35,169 nt of DNA from Streptomyces mayonensis. Lineage in GTDB: Bacteria; Actinomycetota; Actinomycetes; Streptomycetales; Streptomycetaceae. Position numbers and translations under genes: made by a program. A model generated the notes under the pieces. It saw nothing but the letters and a program-made list of their open reading frames with translations. It ran no database searches and was not told where the DNA came from. Positions 15,833 to 23,786 of this stretch are shown piece by piece. Numbering within the stretch: the first letter of the stretch is position 1; every line of letters begins with the position of its first letter. The DNA is taken from the NCBI RefSeq assembly GCF_018982965.1, contig NZ_JACBYP010000085.1, forward strand, positions 1-35,169, read 5' to 3'.

Positions 15833-16041
15833 TCGAACGTGACGCAGCACACAGCGGGTTCCCGCAAGTTCGCGGAAATCGTTGTACTGCGGAAACCCTG
15901 CATACGCCCCCGTCACGCAGGGGCATACCGCGCGGCGCCGGGAAACCGCGGCTCCCGCGCGTTCGCCGCGCGTGAAACCGTAGGTGACCAGCGAAGACTC
16001 GTCCATGGGTGATCGACGGCGGATCGGATCGAAAAAACTGA

Positions 16042-16070
16042 TTGATCGGCGGCCGACCGGTTCCTACGCT
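16042..16070 (+). promoter_or_regulatory. Candidate housekeeping promoter for a small plus-strand transcript
   Basis: TTGATC at 16042-16047 and TACGCT at 16065-16070 are separated by 17 bp, close to the HrdB-type consensus TTGACA-n17-TAnnnT. The start of transcription would be near 16077, ahead of the 12-codon ORF at 16104. Confidence 0.5.
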
Positions 16071-16103
16071 GGGCGGTACACAAGAAGGGAGGTGGTTCGG
16101 CAG

Positions 16104-16142
16104 ATGTATGACAACCGGACGCGTGAGGTGACTGCGGGCTAG
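16104..16142 (+). CDS. 12-aa micro-ORF (possible leader peptide)
   Basis: ATG at 16104 opens a short frame encoding MYDNRTREVTAG, ending at TAG 16142. A strong Shine-Dalgarno-like GGGAGG lies at 16087-16092, eleven bases upstream, slightly far. The peptide has no run of one amino acid that would suggest classical attenuation. No plus-strand gene follows before the hairpin at 16224-16284 (citrate synthase is on the other strand), so it looks like a stand-alone small mRNA or the translated part of a small RNA. It is too short for coding statistics. Confidence 0.35.
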   Translation: MYDNRTREVTAG

Positions 16143-16223
16143 CGGCTCGCCACCACACTCAGTGCGGTGCCGGACCAGTGCGCGACAGATGCGTGCAGCC
16201 GGCCCAATCCCAAGCAGTCACCC

Positions 16224-16284
16224 GACCCGCGAGTCGCCGGTACGTCCGGCCGGCTCCTCCACGGAGGAACCAGACTCGCGGGTC
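16224..16284. terminator. Large two-tier hairpin downstream of citrate synthase
   Basis: Outer arms GACCCGCGAGTC (16224-16235) and GACTCGCGGGTC (16273-16284) are perfectly complementary. Inside, GGCTCCTCC and GGAGGAACC (16252-16271) form a second hairpin with a CACG loop. It lies 76 bp past the citrate synthase stop on the minus strand and downstream of the micro-ORF on the plus strand, so it could end both transcripts. Confidence 0.65.
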
Positions 16285-16359
16285 GCCTGCGTTCCGGGGC
16301 CCGTCGGCCCGTGCCTGCCGGCCCGCGCCCCTCACCCCATGCTCCTCACCCCATGCTCC

Positions 16360-17460
16360 TCAGACCGCGATGTCGGCGTAGCCCTCGATGTCGTGCGGGT
16401 CCCGGGAGCCGGGGCCCGTGTAGCGGGCGGAGGGGCGGACCAGGCGGCCGGTGCGCTTCTGCTCCAGGATGTGCGCGGACCAGCCGGCGGTGCGGGCGCA
16501 GGTGAACATCGAGGTGAACAGGTGGGCCGGGACCTCGGCGAAGTCCAGCATGATGGCGGCCCAGAACTCGACGTTGGTGGCCAGCACCCGGTCGGGCCGG
16601 CGGGCGTGGAGCTCGGCGAGGGCGGCCTTCTCCAGGGCCTCGGCGACCTCGTAGCGCGGGGCGCCCAGTTCACGGGCGGTGCGGCGCAGGACGCGGGCGC
16701 GGGGGTCCTCCGCGCGGTAGACGCGGTGGCCGAAGCCCATGAGGCGTTCGCCCGCGTCGAGCGTCTTCTTGACGTAGGCCTCGGCGTCGCCGGTGCGCTC
16801 GATCTCCTCGATCATGTGCAGGACGCGGGAGGGGGCGCCGCCGTGCAGCGGTCCCGACATGGCGCCGACGGCTCCGGAGAGCGCGGCCGACACGTCGGCG
16901 CCGGTGGAGGCGATGACGCGGGCGGTGAAGGTGGAGGCGTTCATGCCGTGCTCGGCGGCGGAGGTCCAGTAGGCGTCGACGGCGGCGACGTGCTTGGGGT
17001 CGGGTTCGCCGCGCCAGCGGATCATGAAGCGCTCGACGACGGACCCGGCCTTGTCGATCTCGCGCTGGGGCACCATGGGCAGGCTCTGGCCGCGCGCGGA
17101 CTGGGCGACGTAGGACAGGGCCATGACGGCGGCGCGGGCGAGGTCGGCGCGGGCCTGCTCGGCGTCGATGTCCAGGAGGGGCTTGAGTCCCCAGACCGGC
17201 GCGAGCATGGCGAGGGCCGACTGCACGTCGACGCGGACGTCGCCGGAGTGGACGGGGATGGGGAACGGCTCGGCGGGCGGCAGGCCGGGGTTGAAGGCGC
17301 CGTCGACGAGCAGGCCCCAGACGTTCCCGAAGGAGACGTGGCCGACGAGGTCCTCGATGTCGACGCCGCGGTAGCGGAGGGCGCCGCCCTCCTTGTCGGG
17401 TTCGGCGATCTCCGTCTCGAACGCGACGACTCCCTCGAGCCCGGGTACGAAGTCGGACAT
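16360..17460 (-). CDS. Citrate synthase (second, shorter type)
   Basis: Condenses acetyl-CoA or a related acyl-CoA with oxaloacetate. The 366-aa protein has the citrate synthase core: His in SAAEHGMNASTFTARV, GPLHGGAP, His in LMGFGHRVYRAEDPR, and Asp in WAAIMLDFAEVP, matching the His/His/Asp catalytic set. It begins directly at MSDFVPGLEGVVAFETEI, a sequence shared with the compact citrate synthase/2-methylcitrate synthase group, so methylcitrate activity cannot be excluded. ATG at 17460 has GGAG seven bases upstream; longer in-frame starts exist (for example the Met 26 codons earlier) but lack family sequence. It is divergent from pdxH across 295 bp containing a CCCCGGGCGCCGGGG palindrome (about 17634-17648). 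Confidence 0.93.
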   Translation of the reverse strand: MSDFVPGLEGVVAFETEIAEPDKEGGALRYRGVDIEDLVGHVSFGNVWGLLVDGAFNPGLPPAEPFPIPVHSGDVRVDVQSALAMLAPVWGLKPLLDIDAEQARADLARAAVMALSYVAQSARGQSLPMVPQREIDKAGSVVERFMIRWRGEPDPKHVAAVDAYWTSAAEHGMNASTFTARVIASTGADVSAALSGAVGAMSGPLHGGAPSRVLHMIEEIERTGDAEAYVKKTLDAGERLMGFGHRVYRAEDPRARVLRRTARELGAPRYEVAEALEKAALAELHARRPDRVLATNVEFWAAIMLDFAEVPAHLFTSMFTCARTAGWSAHILEQKRTGRLVRPSARYTGPGSRDPHDIEGYADIAV

Positions 17461-17755
17461 CAGGCGGCTCCTCGTGATCGTGATCTGTGGCGACATGCGC
17501 GGCGACCTGGGCGGAAGCGGTGCGGTCGCCTCCATGGATCCACGGTCGTCCCTCGACTCGCGGTCCTGCCGGTCTCCCTGTGATGCCCCGTACGGCAGGC
17601 GGTCATCCAACCGGAGCGGGACCAAGCACCATATCCCCGGGCGCCGGGGTTGGGGAGTGGTCGCGGCACTCAGTGCCAGTGCGTGACGAAGGTTCCCGTG
17701 CCGAAGGTTCCAGGGCCGCGCGGGGCAGCGGCGCGGATGCGGCAGGATGGGCGGC

Positions 17756-18454
17756 GTGACCGATCGCGAAGCCGATACCGCCGTGCCCCCCGCGTCCGCC
17801 GCCTCCTTGGAACTCGCCTCGATGCGCAAGCAGTACCGGGCCGAGGGGCTGTCCGAGACGGAGCTCGCGGCGACGCCCGTCGAGCAGTTCGCACGCTGGT
17901 TCAAGCAGGCGGCGACGGACGGCGGGCTGTTCGAGCCGAACGCCATGGTCGTCTCCACGGCGGACACCCGGGGGCGCCCCAGCTCCCGCACGGTGCTGCT
18001 GAAGCACTTCGACGCGCAGGGGTTCGTCTTCTACACCAACTACGACTCCCGCAAGGGCCGCGAGCTGGACGAGAACCCGTACGTCTCGCTGCTGTTCCCG
18101 TGGCATCCGATGGCCCGGCAGGTCGTGGTCACGGGGGTCGCGCGACGCACCGGCCGGGACGAGACCGCCGCGTACTTCCGGACCCGTCCGCACGGCTCCC
18201 AGCTGGGCGCCTGGGCCAGCGCGCAGTCGACGGTGGTGGCCGGGCGGCGCGCCCTGGACGCGGCGTACGCCGAACTGGCGGCGCGCTACCCGGCCGGCGA
18301 GCAGGTGCCGGTGCCGCCGCACTGGGGCGGGTTCCGGGTGGTGCCGGAAACGGTGGAGTTCTGGCAGGGCCGGGAGAACCGCCTGCACGACCGCCTGCGG
18401 TACGTCACGGAGACGGACGCCGGGGGCTGGCGGGTGGAGCGGCTGAGCCCGTGA
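17756..18454 (+). CDS. pdxH: Pyridoxamine 5'-phosphate oxidase
   Basis: FMN-dependent oxidase that converts pyridoxamine- or pyridoxine-5'-phosphate to pyridoxal 5'-phosphate. About 232 aa: the N-terminal ELASMRKQYRAEGLSETEL substrate segment, the FMN-binding SSRTVLLKHFDAQGFVFYTNYDSRKGREL region (about 80-105), RQVVVTGVARR, and the C-terminal PHWGGFRVVPETVEFWQGRENRLHDR ending in RLSP, all typical. GTG at 17756 has AGGA eight bases upstream; ATG at 17747, three codons earlier in frame, is the alternative. It is convergent with the hypothetical gene ending at 18483 and divergent from citrate synthase. Confidence 0.94.
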   Translation: MTDREADTAVPPASAASLELASMRKQYRAEGLSETELAATPVEQFARWFKQAATDGGLFEPNAMVVSTADTRGRPSSRTVLLKHFDAQGFVFYTNYDSRKGRELDENPYVSLLFPWHPMARQVVVTGVARRTGRDETAAYFRTRPHGSQLGAWASAQSTVVAGRRALDAAYAELAARYPAGEQVPVPPHWGGFRVVPETVEFWQGRENRLHDRLRYVTETDAGGWRVERLSP

Positions 18455-18482
18455 CCGAGCAGGCAACCAGCCGGGCGGAGCC

Positions 18483-19064
18483 TCACAGCTTGCCCCACAC
18501 CAGCCTGGTGCGGTGGCCGCCGAGAACGCGGGAGAACCGGGACTGGAACCCCGGTGTGAACTGGGGCCAGTTCCAGAACCGGAAGCCGAGGTGGGCGAAG
18601 GCGAAATAGTCGTCGGCCCAGCGCCACTCGGGGAGCGGGACGGGCTCGGTGCAGGCCGGGCACGCTACTCGCGCCGATCCGGTCTGCTGCCACTCGTCCA
18701 CGGCGTCGCCGAAGGGCTGCCAGATCTCGTCGATCGGCTCCCAGCCGTCGGTGACCAGGGACGTGGTGACGGCGCAGTGCGGGCAGGTCACCGCCTCCGG
18801 TTCGCCCTGGCCGCCGTCGAAGACTGTGCGCCCCACCTCCACGGCCAGTCCGTCCGATGGCTGCCAGTCGGCGTCCTCCTCCGCCACGGCGCGGTGCCAG
18901 TTCGGGCCGGGCGGATGCCCGAGCGGCTCGCCGAGAACACAGCCGGTGCGCTCAGCGAGGACGATGCCCTCGGCCGTCAGCCACCCGACCACGCGGTCGG
19001 CAAGCAGTGCCGCCTCGTCGGCCCCCGCATCGAGGTCGACGATGGTCTGGAAATGATCACCCAT
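18483..19064 (-). CDS. Hypothetical protein with two CxxC motifs
   Basis: A 193-aa acidic soluble protein. CPHC (about 93-96) and CPAC (about 134-137) are spaced like a zinc ribbon, separated by a Trp/Asp-rich segment (DGWEPIDEIWQPFGDAVDEWQ). The N-terminus (FQTIVDLDAGADEAALLADRVVGWLTAEGIV) looks like an alpha/beta fold. I do not recognise the family. ATG at 19064. It lies between pdxH (convergent) and the glycosyltransferase operon and could belong to either side. Confidence 0.75.
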   Translation of the reverse strand: MGDHFQTIVDLDAGADEAALLADRVVGWLTAEGIVLAERTGCVLGEPLGHPPGPNWHRAVAEEDADWQPSDGLAVEVGRTVFDGGQGEPEAVTCPHCAVTTSLVTDGWEPIDEIWQPFGDAVDEWQQTGSARVACPACTEPVPLPEWRWADDYFAFAHLGFRFWNWPQFTPGFQSRFSRVLGGHRTRLVWGKL

Positions 19065-19141
19065 GCGGAGACCGTAGGCCCCGCCGCTGACAAGGCCTCA
19101 GCCCAGCGTCTCGTCCAGCAGTCGCGCCCACGGCAAGAGAG

Positions 19142-20272
19142 CTATGCGCGGCGCGTCAGTTCGCGAAGCCGGCAACAGGTGACGGTGATGTCGTATCTGC
19201 GCGCGTTGTTGCGAGCCGCCCTGGGCAGGACTCTGCGCCGATCAGAGTCCCCTCCCATTTCGTCCAGGACCATGGCCAGCGAGCGCGGATCACCCGGGGT
19301 GTAGGGGACGCCGGTGCCCCCGAGGATCTCCCTCACACCGGGAAGATTGGAGTAGACAACCGGAAGTCCGTGCGCCTGGGCCTCAATGAGGACGAGCCCG
19401 AAAGCCTCCAGCCCCCTCGTCGTGAAAACGAAAGCGTCGTAATCCGGCAGGCGACTCCACAGTACTCTGCGGGGTAGAAATGGTTCAAAACGAATCCTGC
19501 TTCGCAGCCCGAGTTCGACAGTCCGCTGCTCCAGATGCTCCCGTAGGGTTCCGTCACCGATCACGGTCAAGTGGTGCGGCTGGTCGGTTAACGCGAGAGC
19601 TTCCACTGCGGTGATCGTGGATTTATTGTCGTCCAGGCGGCCGGCGTGCACCAGAGAGAGGGGACCCGTTCCGGTCGGCGATTCATCGCGCACCCGGGCA
19701 CCGCTCAAGGGGATACCCCAGGGGATGACGGTGAGCCGGTCGGAGAATTGGCGTCCGGTGAGGCGGTCGATGCGCGCGGCGAGTGCGGAGGTTGGGACAA
19801 CGATCGCTGTGCTTGCCGCAGCCACCTCATTCATGGCGTCGCGTTCCAGCGCACTGCGCTCGGCCGCCATCACTTCGGGGCCGTGGGCAACGGCGATGAC
19901 GGGGATGTCGCCGGCGGTCCGGGCGAAGGCCAGGCTGAGAGCGAACCCGAGGTACTGGGCGTGAATGACATCCGGCTGGAACTTCTTGACGAGCGCACCG
20001 ATCTCACGCGTCAGCTCCGTAACGTACGAGTCGAAGTCCGGTCCGTGAGGACGCTTCGCGGTGGAGAGGGCTATCAGTTGATCAAACGCATCTTTCCAAC
20101 CTTGATCTACCGGTTCCCTGCCCAGGAAGGTCGTGCGGATTTCAGGCATCGCACCGTAGAGGTCGTTGACGAAAATCATACTCCCGGAAGAAGGCGCGGA
20201 AATACGGTTAATACCGGTCAGGACGTGCGGTGACTTGACGGTCACGTGGAAACTCCATTCATGGGTGACCAT
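19142..20272 (-). CDS. Glycosyltransferase, GT-B fold (GT4 type), contains a TTA codon
   Basis: A 376-aa retaining glycosyltransferase of the GT4 layout. An N-terminal acceptor lobe holds VIHAQYLGFALSLAFARTAGDIPVIAVAHGPE; the C-terminal donor lobe has PLSLVHAGRLDDNKSTITAVEAL and the EAFGLVLIEA signature (E-x7-E) that binds the sugar nucleotide. No signal peptide or membrane segment, so it acts in the cytosol or at the inner membrane face. The ATG at 20272 shares a base with the stop of the upstream gene (TAATG), indicating translational coupling. Codon 228 (19589-19591) is TTA, the rare leucine codon read by the bldA tRNA in Streptomyces. Donor and acceptor unknown; the neighbouring UDP-HexNAc-type dehydrogenase suggests a uronic acid donor (inference). 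Confidence 0.85.
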   Translation of the reverse strand: MVTHEWSFHVTVKSPHVLTGINRISAPSSGSMIFVNDLYGAMPEIRTTFLGREPVDQGWKDAFDQLIALSTAKRPHGPDFDSYVTELTREIGALVKKFQPDVIHAQYLGFALSLAFARTAGDIPVIAVAHGPEVMAAERSALERDAMNEVAAASTAIVVPTSALAARIDRLTGRQFSDRLTVIPWGIPLSGARVRDESPTGTGPLSLVHAGRLDDNKSTITAVEALALTDQPHHLTVIGDGTLREHLEQRTVELGLRSRIRFEPFLPRRVLWSRLPDYDAFVFTTRGLEAFGLVLIEAQAHGLPVVYSNLPGVREILGGTGVPYTPGDPRSLAMVLDEMGGDSDRRRVLPRAARNNARRYDITVTCCRLRELTRRA

Positions 20273-21615
20273 TAGGCCGGAATCACAGTTGCCTCGGCTC
20301 GGGAATCACCGGCGGAGTTCTGTGTCTCGCGCACACGGGGAGGTGCCCACCACGACGCCAGGTGTGGCGTGAACACGGCCATGACTTCCTCGACTGGATG
20401 CAAGTATCCCTTCCTATCCTGTTCTGCCGTCCACGCCCTGACTGCCGATCGGGGGTATACAGGATTTATGCCAACTTCTCCCTTGGGGAGGATCCCGTTG
20501 AAGGGGGTGGGGATCCCTTCAACGTTCCAGTAATCCCAAGCCTCAAGAGCTTTGGCCTTCTCAAAGCAGTGGTACAACTGTCGGTAGCGGGGCATGTACC
20601 GGATCTCACGGAAGACCATCTGGCCGATCAATCCGGGCGCAACTTTGCGAAGCGAACTGAGGTCAGCGCCCTGGAAGGTGACCGATGCCGCATCTTGGGA
20701 CGGATGCAGCGCAGTGCAGGCGAAAAGGTGGGACAGCCTTCGCCTGACGTACTCAGCGACTCCCGGCCCAAGAGCGGGCTCAATGCCCTCGATGAGCTGG
20801 ACGAGCCGGTGATGGTGCGGGGCGAAACGGGCCAGGTCGAACAGCTGGCCCATGCTGTCCACTGCGGTGAAGACGAGGCGCTTGTAGAGCCAGTTGTTCA
20901 GTTCTCCTGCCTGGGCGCACCTCTTCGTCTCCGGAGCAGCGGAGTGGAGCATCAGGTACTCGGACAGAACCTCAAAATATAAGTAGCCGAGGAATGGCAC
21001 GTGAGCCACGGCGTCCGACAGCTTGTCGATGAACTCGGTTGCCGGGGTGGCGTGGCCGGCGGCGTTGCGCAGGACGACGTCGAGGAATCCGGCCGCGGTG
21101 CCCAGCCTGGCCAGCACGGCGCGGTCGAGCTGGTCGCTCTCGGTCGGCGTGAGGAAGCTCTGGTAGCGCCGGTGGGTACGCAGGTGGATGGGACCGAGAT
21201 GCAGGTAGTCGACACCCTTGGGCCGGATCGGTGCATCCGGGATGACCTCGAAAACCATGGGCGTCGTGGAAGGCTTCGTCTGCATCAGGTAGGCGCCGAG
21301 GTTATGTGGGCGCAGTCCCCCGCGCTGACTGACGAGCGGCGAGCAGTAGAGGGCCCCGACCAGGCAACCGGTGGATACGTGCAACTCCCGGCTCGTGCGG
21401 ATGGCGTCGATGTTCCTGGTGACGTGCAGCAGGTACATCGGCTGGCCGCTGACGAGCGCTTCGGTCATTGCGTTGTTCTGTATCAGCCAGCCATTGGGGG
21501 TTGAACGTTCCAGATATTCACGCCAGTCGCTCTCGCTTTCGGTCAGCGAGGCAGGATTACGACGCTGCACGGGCATGGTGTAGTCCGTGTGTGCGTGCTC
21601 CCATTCGTCGCGCAA
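20272..21615 (-). CDS. Unrecognised 447-aa protein in the sugar island, contains a TTA codon
   Basis: I do not recognise this protein. It is soluble, with no signal peptide. Near the N-terminus MYLLHVTRNIDAIRTSRELHVSTGCLVGALYCSP (60-93) places His64 and Thr66 in an H-x-T pattern followed by an Ile-x-x-I-rich helix. Such a start is seen in ADP-ribosyltransferase-like folds (KptA, DarT-like), but the remaining catalytic residues cannot be assigned, so this is only a lead. The middle (150-320) is helical; the C-terminus is Trp/Tyr/Arg-rich. TTG at 21615 has GGGAG five bases upstream; ATG at 21576 is an alternative. Codon 212 (20980-20982) is TTA. It is coupled to the GT downstream and 53 bp behind the dehydrogenase, so the three form one operon. 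Confidence 0.8.
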   Translation of the reverse strand: MRDEWEHAHTDYTMPVQRRNPASLTESESDWREYLERSTPNGWLIQNNAMTEALVSGQPMYLLHVTRNIDAIRTSRELHVSTGCLVGALYCSPLVSQRGGLRPHNLGAYLMQTKPSTTPMVFEVIPDAPIRPKGVDYLHLGPIHLRTHRRYQSFLTPTESDQLDRAVLARLGTAAGFLDVVLRNAAGHATPATEFIDKLSDAVAHVPFLGYLYFEVLSEYLMLHSAAPETKRCAQAGELNNWLYKRLVFTAVDSMGQLFDLARFAPHHHRLVQLIEGIEPALGPGVAEYVRRRLSHLFACTALHPSQDAASVTFQGADLSSLRKVAPGLIGQMVFREIRYMPRYRQLYHCFEKAKALEAWDYWNVEGIPTPFNGILPKGEVGINPVYPRSAVRAWTAEQDRKGYLHPVEEVMAVFTPHLASWWAPPRVRETQNSAGDSRAEATVIPA

Positions 21616-21668
21616 GACAGCTCCCGGAGATGGAGGATCAGCGTCAGGTGGGCGGGTATTTCGACAAG

Positions 21669-22919
21669 CTACAGAGTCTCGATGTTCCCTCCGGAAAGAC
21701 GGTTTCGGCAGTCGAGAACATAGGTCGCGAATTCCTCGATCATTGGGAGGTCGAATCGCGGGTGATCCATGAGAAGAACCACTGCATCAGCGGCTGATAC
21801 CTCCTCCGGGGTCGCGTCGACCCGGGGCACGTTCAGCTTGGCCTCGTCGCTGTCCGGGATGTTGGGTTCGGCGCCGTAGACGTCGGCGCCGAGATCGATG
21901 AGGAGTTCGGCGATGCGTGTTGAAGGGGAATTGCGGAGGTCGGTGGCGTTGTACTTGTAGGTCAGGCCGAGCAGCAGCACCCGAGACCCCCTTACGGGCA
22001 TGCCGCGCTTGTCGAGTGCCTCCACGAGACGCTGGACCACATAGTCGGGCATGCGCCGGTTCACGTCGTCGGCGAGTTCCGCAAACCGGAAAGGAACTCC
22101 AAGCTCCTGCTGGGCCTTCCACGAGAGGAACATCGGGTCAACGGGCAGGCAGTGGCCGCCGACCCCCGGCCCCGGGGTGAACCGTGTGAAGCCGAACGGC
22201 TTGGTCGCGGCGGCGTCGATCGCCTCCCAGATGTTCACGTCGAGGGAGGCGGCCAGCATCGCCATCTCGTTGACCATCGAGATGTTGACGAACCGGAAGG
22301 TGTTCTCGATCAGCTTGGCCAGTTCGGCGACCTTCGTCCCGGACACCGGCACCGTGGTCTGGAAGATGCCGTCGTAGAACCCCTTGATCACATCGAGTGA
22401 TCTGGCGTCAGTTCCGGACACCACCTTCGGTGTCCCGTCGAACGACCATCGCTTGTTTCCGATCCGCTCGGGACTGAAGCCGGCCTGGAAGTCCACTCCG
22501 CCTTCGAGGCCCGACACTTCTTCCAGAACCGGCACCAGCAGCTCCTCGGTGGTGCCGGGGTAGGACGTGGACTCCAGGACCACCGTCGCGCCGGGGCGAA
22601 GGTGCTCGCCCAGCGTCCGAGTGCAGGACTCGATGTGGGTCAGGTCGGGCACGCCGTCCCGCAGCGGAGTCGGCACGGTGACCACCGCGATGTCGAAGCC
22701 GGCCAGGTCGGCAGCGTCGACGGTCGCGGCGTAGGCTCCGGAGTTCAGCAGTGCGCGCAGCCGCGAGGATTCCACGTCCCTCACATGGGACCGGCCGGCA
22801 GTGAGCTGCTGGACGCGGTGCGGGTCCACGTCGTAGCCGACGACACGATGCCCCACCTCGGCGGCACGTACGGCCAGAGGAAGCCCCACGTAGCCCTGAC
22901 CAGCGACAACTACCTGCAT
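21669..22919 (-). CDS. Nucleotide-sugar 6-dehydrogenase, UDP-HexNAc type (WbpA/WecC-like)
   Basis: NAD-dependent four-electron oxidation of a UDP-sugar C6 alcohol to the carboxylate. The 416-aa protein has the Rossmann motif GQGYVGLP (7-14), the VVTVPTPL loop, the substrate region FTPGPGVGGHCLPVDP with catalytic Cys257, and the C-terminal LGLTYKYNATDLRNSPS. The wording around the Cys and the SPERIGNKRW...PKVVSG segment is closer to UDP-GlcNAc/UDP-ManNAc dehydrogenases than to UDP-glucose dehydrogenase; the exact substrate is inference. ATG at 22919 has AGGAG five bases upstream. It is first in a minus-strand operon and divergent from the GT2 gene by 66 bp. I found no TTA codon in it. Confidence 0.92.
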   Translation of the reverse strand: MQVVVAGQGYVGLPLAVRAAEVGHRVVGYDVDPHRVQQLTAGRSHVRDVESSRLRALLNSGAYAATVDAADLAGFDIAVVTVPTPLRDGVPDLTHIESCTRTLGEHLRPGATVVLESTSYPGTTEELLVPVLEEVSGLEGGVDFQAGFSPERIGNKRWSFDGTPKVVSGTDARSLDVIKGFYDGIFQTTVPVSGTKVAELAKLIENTFRFVNISMVNEMAMLAASLDVNIWEAIDAAATKPFGFTRFTPGPGVGGHCLPVDPMFLSWKAQQELGVPFRFAELADDVNRRMPDYVVQRLVEALDKRGMPVRGSRVLLLGLTYKYNATDLRNSPSTRIAELLIDLGADVYGAEPNIPDSDEAKLNVPRVDATPEEVSAADAVVLLMDHPRFDLPMIEEFATYVLDCRNRLSGGNIETL

Positions 22920-22985
22920 GACAACTCCTACTCGATTGCGGTGTTTGAATGGACCGTCGTTCCTGATCTGGCGAGGAGAAGCGCT

Positions 22986-23759
22986 GTGCCCTTGGTGTCG
23001 GTCGTGATGCCCGTGTACAACTCGGCAGCGACGTTGAGCGCGGCGGTCCGGTCGGTACTCACGCAGACACACAGCGACCTGGAGCTGCTGGTCACCGACG
23101 ACCAGTCGTCCGATGACTCCATGGACCTCCTCATGGAGTTCGCCCGGCAGGATGAGCGGGTCCGGCCGAAGCGAGCGCCTGAACGCGGCGGGGCCGGCCG
23201 AGCCCGCAACCTGGCCATCGAGCGAGCCAGGGGCGACTTCGTAGCTTTCCTCGACAGCGACGACATGTGGCTTCCGGAGAAGACTGAGAAGCAGCTCGCC
23301 TTCGCCACGAAAGGTGATGCGCCGTTGACGTTCACCTCGTACTTCAAGATGGATGCCGACTACGGCGGCGAGAGCACCGACTGGGTTCCGAACGGTCGGG
23401 TGATCCGTGCGCAGGAGCACGTGGACTACCGCGCGATGCTGGTCCGAGACCACATTGGTGCCCTCACCGCCATGTACGACCGCGGTGTCCTGGGCACGAG
23501 GCTGATGCCGGAGATGCGCAAGCGCCAGGACTACGCCCTCTGGCTGTCGATCATGCGGGATGGCGCTGACGCCCGGGGCCTGGCCGAGCCGCTTGCTGTG
23601 TACCGGGCCAACCGGGCGGGGTCGCTGTCCTCCAACAAGCTGTCGCTCGTGCAGTACAACTGGACCCTGTATCGCGAGCACGAGCATCTACCGGTCCCGC
23701 GGGCGATGCGGGCGCTGGCCGGCGCTGCGTGGCAGTCGCTGCGCAACTCGCGCATCTAG
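22986..23759 (+). CDS. Glycosyltransferase family 2
   Basis: A 257-aa inverting GT-A fold glycosyltransferase. PLVSVVMPVYNSAATLSAAVRSVLTQTH opens the nucleotide-binding domain, FVAFLDSDDMW contains the metal-binding DxD, and MRKRQDYALWLSIM is the acceptor-side motif of bacterial surface-glycan GT2 enzymes. No membrane helix is seen. GTG at 22986 has GAGGAG seven bases upstream; the frame is open further upstream opposite the dehydrogenase gene. Divergent from the dehydrogenase with about 66 bp for both promoters, and convergent with the dioxygenase. Donor and acceptor unknown. No TTA codon. Confidence 0.9.
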   Translation: MPLVSVVMPVYNSAATLSAAVRSVLTQTHSDLELLVTDDQSSDDSMDLLMEFARQDERVRPKRAPERGGAGRARNLAIERARGDFVAFLDSDDMWLPEKTEKQLAFATKGDAPLTFTSYFKMDADYGGESTDWVPNGRVIRAQEHVDYRAMLVRDHIGALTAMYDRGVLGTRLMPEMRKRQDYALWLSIMRDGADARGLAEPLAVYRANRAGSLSSNKLSLVQYNWTLYREHEHLPVPRAMRALAGAAWQSLRNSRI

Positions 23760-23786
23760 TTCCTGGGGACCAGAGTCGTCGGCCGG

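Noticed and set aside
15824..16006. 60-codon minus-strand frame upstream of the PAS gene
   Set aside because: No ribosome binding site, no motif and a poor codon pattern; left out.
20207..20212. A further TTA/TAA-like triplet in the GT4 gene near its start
   Set aside because: Out of frame: the codons read GGT ATT AAC, so it is not a TTA leucine codon.
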